Shown here: positions 33,251-41,328 of the stretch, piece by piece
Layout: the number at the start of each line of letters is the position of its first letter
Position numbering within the stretch: position 1 is the first letter of the stretch
Position numbers and translations under genes: made by a program
Assembly (NCBI RefSeq): GCF_927798115.1
Contig: NZ_CAKMMG010000001.1
Location: 1,116,001 to 1,180,000, forward strand
DNA: 64,000 bases
Source of the DNA: Paenibacillus auburnensis
GTDB lineage: Bacteria; Bacillota; Bacilli; Paenibacillales; Paenibacillaceae
Reading direction: 5' to 3'
The notes under the pieces: generated by a model
Database searches by the model: none
What the model was told of the DNA's origin: nothing
Seen by the model: only the letters and a program-made list of their open reading frames with translations

Positions 33251-34231
33251 CTACAGCTTGAAATCCTCCGTCCGCAGCGTCATTAGCTCCTGCTTGCCGG
33301 GGCTGTTGCTCTCATATTGATTTAGCAGTCGCACCGCTTGCGACCGTACGGCCTTCTCAATGGAATTACGTACATAGCGGGCATTGCTGAAAGCATGAAG
33401 ACTTTCCGTCTTCTCAATCAGCAAATGCTGCTTTAGTTTGAGTATAGCCTGCGGCATTAAAATATAGTCCCGCTCTTTGGCCATCAGCTCGGCAATCTGC
33501 AGCAGCTGATCGATCGTATAGTCGGGAAACTCTACCTGAATCGGAAAACGAGAAGGCAAGCCTGGGTTGCTCATAAGGAAATAATCGATCTCACCGGAAT
33601 ACCCGGCCAGAATAAGCACAAATTGGCTGCGGTGATCTTCCATAGATTTAACAAGTGTATCTATCGCTTCCTTGCCAAAATCCTTATCTCCACCCCGGGC
33701 AAGGCTGTAGGCTTCATCGATAAACAGAATGCCACCAAGCGCCTTTTTCACCAGATCCCGTGTTTTTTGTGCGGTATGTCCAATGTATTCACCTACCAGA
33801 TCCGCACGTTCTACTTCGATAAGGTGCCCTTTGCTCAATACGCCCATTCGCTGAAACAGCTTAGCTACGATTCTTGCCACGGTTGTTTTACCGGTTCCGG
33901 GGTTCCCCTTAAAAACCATATGATACGCCTGACCGCCACTGGCCAGCCCCGCCTCGCTGCGCATCTGTGCGACTTGCAGGAGCGCGTAGATTTCAAATAC
34001 AAGTTCCTTGATATTATCCAGGCCGACAAGGGCATCAAGTTCCCGGCTTAATTCCTGGAATAATCCGCTATGGCCGTGATTTTTGGTGGGCACAGCCCCG
34101 CTGCTGTGTTCACCTGCCGCAATGTTTACCGCAGGTGGCTCTTGATTCCGCAGCACAATATTAATCTGGCGTGACGGTCTGCCTTCCTCCCGTCCGCTTG
34201 CCGCTGCTACGCGTCCGTTCACCTTGTTCAC
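33251..34231 (-). CDS. spoVK: stage V sporulation protein K, CbbX-like AAA ATPase
   Basis: A 326-aa single-ring AAA+ ATPase. Walker A is GNPGTGKTTVARI near residue 115, Walker B is GILFIDEAYSL near 175 and sensor motifs follow (GLPSRFPIQV). SpoVK is a mother-cell sporulation protein needed for spore maturation; its substrate is unknown. Its location beside hflX is conserved with B. subtilis. The start is GTG 34231 or the in-frame GTG three codons later, which has a better-spaced GAGGTG. Confidence 0.93.
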   Translation of the reverse strand: MNKVNGRVAAASGREEGRPSRQINIVLRNQEPPAVNIAAGEHSSGAVPTKNHGHSGLFQELSRELDALVGLDNIKELVFEIYALLQVAQMRSEAGLASGGQAYHMVFKGNPGTGKTTVARIVAKLFQRMGVLSKGHLIEVERADLVGEYIGHTAQKTRDLVKKALGGILFIDEAYSLARGGDKDFGKEAIDTLVKSMEDHRSQFVLILAGYSGEIDYFLMSNPGLPSRFPIQVEFPDYTIDQLLQIAELMAKERDYILMPQAILKLKQHLLIEKTESLHAFSNARYVRNSIEKAVRSQAVRLLNQYESNSPGKQELMTLRTEDFKL

Positions 34232-34325
34232 CTCATTATCCAGGGCTGACTTGCTCTAACTCAAGTCTATTCCGCCTATTGAGGTCTTATTAGCAGTTTC
34301 GGGATATTTATGCTTGCCATGTTCA

Positions 34326-34982
34326 TTACATGGACAGCTGCTGCATTTTCCATTTGGTATATGCCAGAATTTCCCGGGTCTTATATTTCAGCATGGACAT
34401 GGTTTGAGATTCTGTCAGACCCAGCTGCGGCGAGGCATAGCCGAATTTCCTAGCCATCTCCAATGCCCGCTGTCCATGAAAGGTATGGGTAATGATTACA
34501 GCTGACTTCATTCCCTCCTGCTGCATAATCTTTTGGCTGAATTTCAGATTCTCGTAGGTGCTGGTAGATTCATTCTCCATCAGAATCGCGTCATCAGGTA
34601 CACCATGCGCCACCAGGTAATTCCGCATTCCTTGACCCTCGGTATATTGATAATCTGCCTTATCCAGACCTCCAGAAACGATAATGCGGCTGAACATCCC
34701 TTCATTGTACAGCTTCAGTCCATAATCCAGACGCTCCTTGAGACCCGGACTGGGTTCATCTCCCCACATGGACATCCCCAGGATAATGCCGGCATCCGCC
34801 TTCGTCATCGGCGTAGTTGTCTCCGCATTATTAATAATATTAAATACAGCCGCGCACCAAAGTAAACCTGCAACCACCAAGATAAAACAGGCGATCAGCA
34901 GGTTGCGCTTCGGTCTTGAACGCCCTCTCCGGGATACCTTGCGGATGGGAGATGAGCCTTTTTGGTATACATACCATTCCAT
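34326..34982 (-). CDS. YdcF/SanA-like (DUF218) envelope protein
   Basis: A 218-aa membrane-anchored protein: very basic N-terminus (RRGRSRPKRN), one transmembrane helix (about 28-48) and an outside DUF218 domain with ADAGIILGMSM, IIVSGGLDKADYQ, NESTSTYENL and VIITHTFHGQRAL. Family members act in envelope integrity or vancomycin tolerance, but the chemistry is uncertain. Its ATG lies two bases after the stop of the DUF402 gene, so the two are probably cotranscribed. Confidence 0.88.
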   Translation of the reverse strand: MEWYVYQKGSSPIRKVSRRGRSRPKRNLLIACFILVVAGLLWCAAVFNIINNAETTTPMTKADAGIILGMSMWGDEPSPGLKERLDYGLKLYNEGMFSRIIVSGGLDKADYQYTEGQGMRNYLVAHGVPDDAILMENESTSTYENLKFSQKIMQQEGMKSAVIITHTFHGQRALEMARKFGYASPQLGLTESQTMSMLKYKTREILAYTKWKMQQLSM

Positions 34983-34984
34983 TT

Positions 34985-35539
34985 CTATTTCCTCCTGAAT
35001 TCTCCGTGGTGAAACAATTCGGCACGGTGCTTCAGAGAAAGAGCAAAATAAGGAAAGGCGTGTGCGTCTATGCTGCGCAGAATACTCTTGGCTGTTGCCC
35101 AGGCCAGATTATAGTCACTGTCCGTAATATCTTCCCGCTCCAGTGCTTCCTCAAGCTCATCCTCATCGAGCAAAAATACCTCACCGTTCCACAGTACTAC
35201 AACATCCAGATACAAATCATCAAACCAGGGGACACCTTGATCCGTAACCCCCTGAACCTTGCAGGTGTCTATGTACCATTGTACAATATTCTGCCGTTCA
35301 TCAAACATGGCCGTTACAATATAATGGCTATCCTTGGGAAAATACTGCAGCCATGAATAGCCTTTGTCCGCGATACGGTATGTATGTCTGCCGTAGCTCT
35401 TCCACAGAGGTTCCTTCAGCCCGTAAATAGTATAAAGTGTGATATAACCGCTGAATTCCCGGGTTTCCACATAGCGGCAGGCAAAATGGCGGCGCGTAAT
35501 CCGGCGCCAGTTGGCCCGGTCTCCGAATTTACGTTTCAT
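34985..35539 (-). CDS. DUF402 domain phosphatase-like protein
   Basis: A 184-aa cytoplasmic protein with the DUF402 beta barrel: IVTAMFDERQNIVQWYIDTC, then DDLYLDVVVLWNG and LDEDELEEALE. Related proteins (Ntdp in Staphylococcus) hydrolyse nucleoside tri- and diphosphates with Asp residues coordinating metal; the DxD-rich region here is compatible. I chose ATG 35539, with GAGAGGG upstream, rather than the frame start at 35599. Confidence 0.85.
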   Translation of the reverse strand: MKRKFGDRANWRRITRRHFACRYVETREFSGYITLYTIYGLKEPLWKSYGRHTYRIADKGYSWLQYFPKDSHYIVTAMFDERQNIVQWYIDTCKVQGVTDQGVPWFDDLYLDVVVLWNGEVFLLDEDELEEALEREDITDSDYNLAWATAKSILRSIDAHAFPYFALSLKHRAELFHHGEFRRK

Positions 35540-35651
35540 ATGAATAACCCTCTCGAATAATGGTGTATCCAGCTTAACACATTTGGCAGACACACTCAAA
35601 ACAAGACTTACAAAATACGACTTCTGTCTGTGCCTACAGTTCTACGCACAC

Positions 35652-35700
35652 AAAAAAAAACGGCAGCCGTACCTCCAAAGATTCAGAGGTACGGCCGCCG
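35652..35700 (-). terminator. Rho-independent terminator of PBP gene
   Basis: CGGCGGCCGTACCTCTGAATC pairs in its outer 15 bases with AGGTACGGCTGCCG (one mismatch) and T9 follows on the minus strand; a very strong stem. Confidence 0.95.
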
Positions 35701-35750
35701 GAATTATGCCTGACTGGCAAAAACCATTCTAATACTTGTTCTTCCTAATT

Positions 35751-38351
35751 CTACAAAGGAGCTGCCGGATCCGTTCCTGCCTCGGTACTGTCATCCGGCC
35801 CGGCGTTGCCGCTGCCCGGTGTAACTACCGGAGTGGCAGTCGGTGCCAATGTGGCTGGAGGCGGGGTGGTAGTACTCTCAGGGGAATTTGTAGGTGCTCC
35901 GCCGTTTCCGGCTCCATTCCCTGCACCATTGCCGTTCCCATTCCCTCCACCGTTACCATTACCATTGCCGTTGCCGTTATTGCCGCCAGGAACACCGTTT
36001 CCGGCACCATTCCCGTTCCCGTTATTTTCACCGTTACCAGGGTTATCTGTCGGTTGATTGGGATCAAGCGTCGGTTCCGGCTCCGTTGTAGGGGCTTCAT
36101 CCTGTACTGCAACAGTAACAGCTCCGGAAGGCTCGCTTTCCGTATCCAGTTCAGGATAGTAAGCTGTCACATAATACTCATACGTTAATCCAGGCATAGC
36201 GCTGATATCGCCTACACTGGAAGACATCGTGTTAAGTAACTGACTATAATCAGCCTCTGAAGTCTCGCGGCGGTAGATGCGGTATTCCACACCTTCCGTC
36301 TGCGCAGGCTCCCAGCTGAGGTTAACGGTCATCGTGGATGGGTCATAAGCTGCAGTTAAGCCGTTCACTGGCTGCACCGTTTCAGGTGTTGCCGTTGGTT
36401 CAGTCTTCACCGCACCCTCAGGTGTAGGGAAGGACTTGCTTGGGACTCCCTCCAGCGCCTCTTCCATCACCTTCCCCCAGAAGGCGGCAGCAAGCGGGCT
36501 GCTGTTCTTAAGCAGGTGGGTCTTGTTAGGCTTGTCATACCCCATCCAGACAGCTGCGGTCCATTCCGGCGTATATCCGACGAACCAGACGTCACGGTTA
36601 GAGCTGATTCCTTCATAACCGCTTTGAGTGGTACCGGTCTTACCGGCAACCGGACGGTTAATTTTTGCTTTTTTACCTGTTCCGTCTGTGACGACCTCTT
36701 GCATCATTTGGGTCATCTGGTAGGCTGTATTCTCACTCATTACCCGCTCAGGGGTTGTGTTCGCTTTATATACCGTTTCTCCATCGCTGTTGGCAATCGA
36801 CTTAATCGAGTATGCTCCCCTCAGTTCCCCGCCGTTTGCAAAGGAACTGTAAGCCTGGGCCATTTCCAGTGTATTCGTCCCTTTACTCATTCCGCCGAGC
36901 GCGAGCGACAGATTCTTATCATCGTCACTCAGATTAATACCAAGTTTTTTCGCAAACTGGAAGCCGGTATTCACACCGATTTCATTCAGCAGCCAGACCG
37001 CCGGAATATTCTCTGACTTCGTAATCGCCGCGCTCATGCTGATCGTTGACGAGTACCCGTGCAGGTTGTTCGGACAGTAGGTACCGAAGCACTGTTTCTC
37101 GTTGCTGAGCATGGATTCGCTTGTAAACTTGCCTGATTCAAGTGCCGGTGCGTAAGAAACAATCGGCTTAAAGGAAGAACCCGGAGAACGACGGCTGCCG
37201 TTAACACGGCTGAAGCCTTTTTTCTCATAGTTACGTCCGCCCATCAGGGCGACAATGCTGCCGTTCTCCTGATTGATGATGGTCATGGAGCCCTGTACAA
37301 GCTCATCGTCCACACTTTCCTCAAAGTTATCTTTGTCGGCAAAAGCATCCTCCACGGTTTCCTGGGCATGCTTATCCATCGTGGTATAGATTTTGTAACC
37401 GCCGATGTTCAAATCGTCCTCTGTCAGTCCGAATTTCTCTTCTGCTTCATCAATTGCAAAATCAATAAATGCCTGATAACGCTGCTTGCTTTCCGGCGGC
37501 TTGTAGTTATAATCCACCACTTTAGCCTCATCCATCTGTTCCTTGGTGATATAACCCTGATCATACATGAGCTGCAGGACTACTCCCCGGCGCTCTTTGG
37601 AGAGCTCAGGATTGCGGAGCGGATTGTAGCGGGAAGGGCCCTTCGGCATCGCTGCCAGGGTTGCAATCTGCCACAATTCCAAATCCTTAAGGTTACTCTT
37701 GCCGAAATATCGAATCGACGCTGCCTTGATGCCATACACCGTTCCGCCGAAGGGAATACGGTTAAGATACATCGTGATAATTTCAGGTTTGGTCTTTGTA
37801 TTCTCCAAAGCTACAGCAATGGATACCTCTGTTGCTTTACGGAAAAAGGTCTTATCGCGTGTAAGGAAGATATTCTTGGCCAGCTGCTGGGTAATGGTAC
37901 TGCCGCCCTCCACCATACTGCGGGCTGCAATATCCTTTACGGCTGCGCGGCCGATCGACCAGAAATCTACACCTTTGTGTTCAAAGAACCGTTTATCCTC
38001 TGTTGCAACGAAGGCGTTAACCACCTGCTCCGGAATGTCCTCGTATTCGACCGGATCGCTTTTCTCGAGCGACAGCTCTCCGATCAGGTTCGCATTCCGG
38101 TCAAAAATTTGCGTTGGCGGATTCACCGTTAGTTTGTCCTGATTCTCATTCAACAACTTCTGGCCGTTAAGCATGATGAACAGGTAGCCTCCAAGCGCAC
38201 AAAAAATCGCCAGCGCCATTGCAAAAAATAAACTCCACAGCACACGTTTCTTGGTTAGAAACTTTTTCTTTTTCTTAGACTTCCCTTTGGAATTCGACTG
38301 GTTCTGTTGTCTGTTTCTATTGTTCGTCCTGGATATTTCGTCTCTGGACAT
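35751..38351 (-). CDS. class A penicillin-binding protein (PBP1-like)
   Basis: Bifunctional peptidoglycan glycosyltransferase and transpeptidase of 866 aa, anchored by one N-terminal helix (about 35-58) after a Lys/Asn-rich cytoplasmic tail. The GT51 domain has VATEDKRFFEHKGVD and EGGSTITQQLAKN. The transpeptidase has SXXK as SSFK (about 385), SEN and KTGTT. After it come a fibronectin type III-like domain (about 650-740) and a low-complexity tail of roughly 100 residues rich in Gly, Asn, Pro and Thr (NGNGNG and PTATP runs). The tail probably spans or binds the wall. The DNA of the tail (35900-36040) is itself a degenerate short repeat. Confidence 0.95.
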   Translation of the reverse strand: MSRDEISRTNNRNRQQNQSNSKGKSKKKKKFLTKKRVLWSLFFAMALAIFCALGGYLFIMLNGQKLLNENQDKLTVNPPTQIFDRNANLIGELSLEKSDPVEYEDIPEQVVNAFVATEDKRFFEHKGVDFWSIGRAAVKDIAARSMVEGGSTITQQLAKNIFLTRDKTFFRKATEVSIAVALENTKTKPEIITMYLNRIPFGGTVYGIKAASIRYFGKSNLKDLELWQIATLAAMPKGPSRYNPLRNPELSKERRGVVLQLMYDQGYITKEQMDEAKVVDYNYKPPESKQRYQAFIDFAIDEAEEKFGLTEDDLNIGGYKIYTTMDKHAQETVEDAFADKDNFEESVDDELVQGSMTIINQENGSIVALMGGRNYEKKGFSRVNGSRRSPGSSFKPIVSYAPALESGKFTSESMLSNEKQCFGTYCPNNLHGYSSTISMSAAITKSENIPAVWLLNEIGVNTGFQFAKKLGINLSDDDKNLSLALGGMSKGTNTLEMAQAYSSFANGGELRGAYSIKSIANSDGETVYKANTTPERVMSENTAYQMTQMMQEVVTDGTGKKAKINRPVAGKTGTTQSGYEGISSNRDVWFVGYTPEWTAAVWMGYDKPNKTHLLKNSSPLAAAFWGKVMEEALEGVPSKSFPTPEGAVKTEPTATPETVQPVNGLTAAYDPSTMTVNLSWEPAQTEGVEYRIYRRETSEADYSQLLNTMSSSVGDISAMPGLTYEYYVTAYYPELDTESEPSGAVTVAVQDEAPTTEPEPTLDPNQPTDNPGNGENNGNGNGAGNGVPGGNNGNGNGNGNGGGNGNGNGAGNGAGNGGAPTNSPESTTTPPPATLAPTATPVVTPGSGNAGPDDSTEAGTDPAAPL

Positions 38352-38488
38352 GCTGCCTCCTGACTCCCTTTCGGAAATATCTTCAAATTTGTCGGCACGA
38401 ATGAAAAGAACAACCTTCGCAGGTTGCTCTCGCGCACTCTATTCAAACGGTTTATAAACAAAAAAGTTTCGCTTTAAAACAGTAAATG

Positions 38489-38728
38489 TTATTCTTCGTT
38501 ACCGCTATCCTGCATCAAAGAGACGCTGCGCTGCGGTGTGAAGGTCGAGATCGCATGCTTGTACACCATTTGCTGGCGCCCGTCACTGTCGATGACAATT
38601 GTAAAATTGTCAAACGCTTTAATGATTCCCCGGATTTGAAAACCGTTGGTTAAATATACTGTAGCAGGGATATTCTCTTTACGCAGCTGGTTCAAGAACG
38701 TATCTTGGATGTTAATGGACTTGTTCAT
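38489..38728 (-). CDS. hfq: RNA chaperone Hfq
   Basis: A 79-aa Sm-like hexameric RNA-binding protein. Sm1 ([20 protein letters not shown]) and Sm2 with the diagnostic MVYKHAIST are intact, and the tail is short as in Gram-positive Hfq. ATG 38728 is chosen with TTGGGGG upstream; 17 additional codons in the frame lack a ribosome site. It follows ymaF and miaA on the same strand. Confidence 0.97.
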   Translation of the reverse strand: MNKSINIQDTFLNQLRKENIPATVYLTNGFQIRGIIKAFDNFTIVIDSDGRQQMVYKHAISTFTPQRSVSLMQDSGNEE

Positions 38729-38965
38729 ATGACGTACCCCCAATGGTTCAATTAGATTGTTCAGAAGTATATTCAACACCTGAGAGAAACTTTCCTGCTA
38801 TTATACCACGTAACATGCAGTTACATCAATTAAGTAAATAGTGCGGACTGGTTTGTTCGATGTGTACAATCGTGTGATCATAGCCTGTTCTCTCATGTAT
38901 ATGTTAAATCTTCGGCCCCTTCCCGTCAATCTCGCCGCTTTTGGTTGTTACTGAAAAGGCAATAA

Positions 38966-38991
38966 CCCCGCCTGTCTTTGGACAGGCGGGG
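38966..38991 (-). terminator. Rho-independent terminator of ymaF
   Basis: Perfect 11-bp GC-rich stem CCCCGCCTGTC with loop TTTG; the minus strand continues TTATTGCCTTTT. Confidence 0.8.
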
Positions 38992-39004
38992 CTCCATGCA
39001 AAGG

Positions 39005-39367
39005 TTAAATAAGCGGAGACTGGATCAACGTTGCAAAATTAAACGGATGGACATGCCCGTCGTTCAGTGTGGTCTGTCCTGTGACAAAGTGAACGTGCTT
39101 ACCATTGCCTACGGGTATTGCCGGTCCTGTCCGGATCTTTTTAAGGTTGTGAAAATGGCCGGCAAAATCCGTTTTGCTGAAATCAATTTCATGAACATGG
39201 CTGTTTCCGACCCGGATGGCTTGCCCAGTAATTCCTGCGAAGCGATGATTATGCCGGTCCGCGCCTTCTTCGGCCAGTTTCGTACTGCCTTCAAATTCAT
39301 GCACATGCCGCTGAGCCCGTTTGGGGTATTTAGGCTTTTGCTTAATAGTTGAACTTCGCTTTTGCAT
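39005..39367 (-). CDS. ymaF: YmaF family His-rich protein
   Basis: A 120-aa soluble protein of the YmaF family, with repeated His pairs spaced through the chain (RHVHEFEGST, DRHNHRFAG, NSHVHEIDFS, GHFHNLK, KHVHFVTG and DGHVHPFN), suggesting a beta-repeat that could bind metal. Function unknown. The position between miaA and hfq matches the ymaF-miaA-hfq neighbourhood of B. subtilis. AAGGAGG is 10 bases before the ATG. Confidence 0.9.
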   Translation of the reverse strand: MQKRSSTIKQKPKYPKRAQRHVHEFEGSTKLAEEGADRHNHRFAGITGQAIRVGNSHVHEIDFSKTDFAGHFHNLKKIRTGPAIPVGNGKHVHFVTGQTTLNDGHVHPFNFATLIQSPLI

Positions 39368-39487
39368 CCTGTGCCCGCCTCCTTACAATTATGAATTCCA
39401 ATAGCATTCTATTAAAAAAGTTAATTGTTAGTGCTAGGCAAGTTTCAGAGAAATAAAGATACTACTGAACCTATTTTGCTAAAAACA

Positions 39488-39534
39488 AAAAAAGATGCCT
39501 TAAAGTGCACATTCACACACTTCACAGGCATCTT
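39488..39534 (-). terminator. Rho-independent terminator of miaA
   Basis: AAGATGCCT...AAGTG pairs with CACTT...AGGCATCTT around an 8-base loop, then T7 on the minus strand. Confidence 0.88.
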
Positions 39535-39568
39535 AAAGCTGCAGACTATATTAGCAATAATTATTGTA

Positions 39569-40525
39569 TCAAAGCGTACCCTCAAAACGGCGGGAGATAA
39601 TCTCATGTATTTTCACAAGATTCTCCGCATAATTCTGTTCATTAAAATCTTCAATCCACTGGATTTCCTTCATATGACGGAACCAGGACAGCTGCCTTTT
39701 GGCGAACCGGCGGGTATCGCGTTTAAGCAATGTAACTGCCTCTTCCTGCGTCAGCTCTCCTGCCAGATAAGCCGCTATTTCCTTATATCCCAGGCCCTGC
39801 AGCGATACCAGGCTTCTATTGTAGCCTTTGTCGAGCAGCCCTTGCACTTCTTGGATTAACCCCTGTTCCAGCATCTGGTCAATGCGGTCCTCAATACGCT
39901 TATAGAGGATCTTTCGGTCCATAGTCAGACCTATAAGACACAGCTCGTACGGGGATTCCTTCTTCTGATCTGCCTGGGCAGCGGAAAGGGTGACCTTGGT
40001 CTGGTGATGAATTTCCAGCGCGCGGATAATCCGGCGTCGGTCATTGGGATGCAGCCGGGCAGCACTGTCCGGGTCTACGGCAGCAAGCCGGGCATGCAGC
40101 GCCTCTGCCCCGTGCTCTTCAGCAAACGCATCCTGCTCACTCCGGAACGCCTCATCCGCAACTGCCTCAGAGAAGCGGAACCCGTAGCACAGAGACTCAA
40201 TATACAGCCCCGTTCCGCCAACAATAAAGGGCAGCTTGCCTCTGGCACTGATCTCTTCTATCAGCCTTTTGCCCTGCTCCTGAAATTCTGCTGCTGAATA
40301 GGCATCCTCGGGATCATGAATATCGATCAGATGATGGGGAATACCTTTCATTTCAGCGGTGGTGATCTTAGCTGTCCCGATGTCCATCCCGCGATACACC
40401 TGCATGGAATCTCCGGATATGATTTCGGCATTATAAGCCGCTGCCAGCTCCAGGCTCAGCCTGGTTTTGCCGACTGCCGTCGGCCCCAGCAGCACCAGTA
40501 CTTTATGTTTAGCCTCAGTTGTCAA
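39569..40525 (-). CDS. miaA: tRNA dimethylallyltransferase
   Basis: Adds the isopentenyl group to A37 of tRNAs reading UNN codons. The 318-aa protein has Walker A GPTAVGKTRLS at residue 14, SGDSMQVYRGMDIGTAK near 38, HHLIDI near 65, VGGTGLYI near 103 and the C-terminal zinc-free swivel domain with RDTRRFAKRQLSWFRHM. The start is TTG 40525 (GGGGTGAT upstream), overlapping the end of the upstream methyltransferase gene by 11 bases. Confidence 0.96.
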   Translation of the reverse strand: MTTEAKHKVLVLLGPTAVGKTRLSLELAAAYNAEIISGDSMQVYRGMDIGTAKITTAEMKGIPHHLIDIHDPEDAYSAAEFQEQGKRLIEEISARGKLPFIVGGTGLYIESLCYGFRFSEAVADEAFRSEQDAFAEEHGAEALHARLAAVDPDSAARLHPNDRRRIIRALEIHHQTKVTLSAAQADQKKESPYELCLIGLTMDRKILYKRIEDRIDQMLEQGLIQEVQGLLDKGYNRSLVSLQGLGYKEIAAYLAGELTQEEAVTLLKRDTRRFAKRQLSWFRHMKEIQWIEDFNEQNYAENLVKIHEIISRRFEGTL

Positions 40526-41294
40526 TGTGTATCACCCCGTACGATATTTTAGCGCTCCCCCGGAGCAGCTCCTCGAAACCGAGCCGGGCAAATTCGCCGC
40601 TTAATGCCTTCTCCTTGAGCAGGACGGTTTTCCGGGCTACCCGGACCGCTTCTGCGACACTCTCGGCCGAAAGGGCTGCCGTGTTGGCAAATTGGCGCAG
40701 CGGCGAGATCGCCGAGGAGTCCATCAGGGGAACCCTAAACATCGGGTCAAAATAAACAATATCGATGCTATTGTCCGGCAGAGCGCGTAAATACTGTAAA
40801 TGCTCGCTGTGCACCACTTGGATACGCCGCAGCGCTTCATTTACTTTAATCTGTCCAGAGGTATAGTGCCTCATGCCTTCAAGAAGCAGGGCATAGAGCG
40901 GCAGTGAGCTCTCCAGTGCTGTTACAGCCGAATCTGCGCCTCCATGCACCGCAAACAGAAGTGAATCACTGCCAAGACCTGCGGTGCAGTCCAACACACT
41001 GTCTCCCGGCTGCATTCCTGCAGCTTCGATCATGGGATCAGGTTCGCCTTTCAAAATCCGTTTCGCCCGGACAAAGCCCATGCTGGGATGGAACTCCATA
41101 GGCGGCATTCCCGGCGTAATCAGCCGGACTGCTTCCTGGAGCACTACCAGGATTTGCTCATCCCCGTACCGCTCTACCAGCTTCTTCATGGACATTTTGC
41201 CCCGCGGCGCAAAGCTTGTGCCGGTATGCTCAGCCAGGCCTTCAGCCCGCTGAACAATTTCCGGTATCGGGTCAAAGCCCGTTGTTATAATCAT
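40515..41294 (-). CDS. RsmJ-like class I SAM-dependent methyltransferase
   Basis: A 259-aa methyltransferase with SAM motif I LDCTAGLGSDSLLFA near residue 100, acidic TALESS, and catalytic-type VYFDPMFRVP near 180, a DPMF motif shared with the 16S rRNA methyltransferase RsmJ (YhiQ). RNA is the likely target, but this is inference from the motif. It sits between mutL and miaA and overlaps miaA by 11 bases, so translation is probably coupled. Confidence 0.82.
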   Translation of the reverse strand: MIITTGFDPIPEIVQRAEGLAEHTGTSFAPRGKMSMKKLVERYGDEQILVVLQEAVRLITPGMPPMEFHPSMGFVRAKRILKGEPDPMIEAAGMQPGDSVLDCTAGLGSDSLLFAVHGGADSAVTALESSLPLYALLLEGMRHYTSGQIKVNEALRRIQVVHSEHLQYLRALPDNSIDIVYFDPMFRVPLMDSSAISPLRQFANTAALSAESVAEAVRVARKTVLLKEKALSGEFARLGFEELLRGSAKISYGVIHIDN

Positions 41295-41328
41295 GTTGCC
41301 TCCGATCTGCCTGCCTTCTTAATCTTTA

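Noticed and set aside
37368-38132. 254-codon plus-strand frame
   Set aside because: Antisense shadow of the class A penicillin-binding protein gene.
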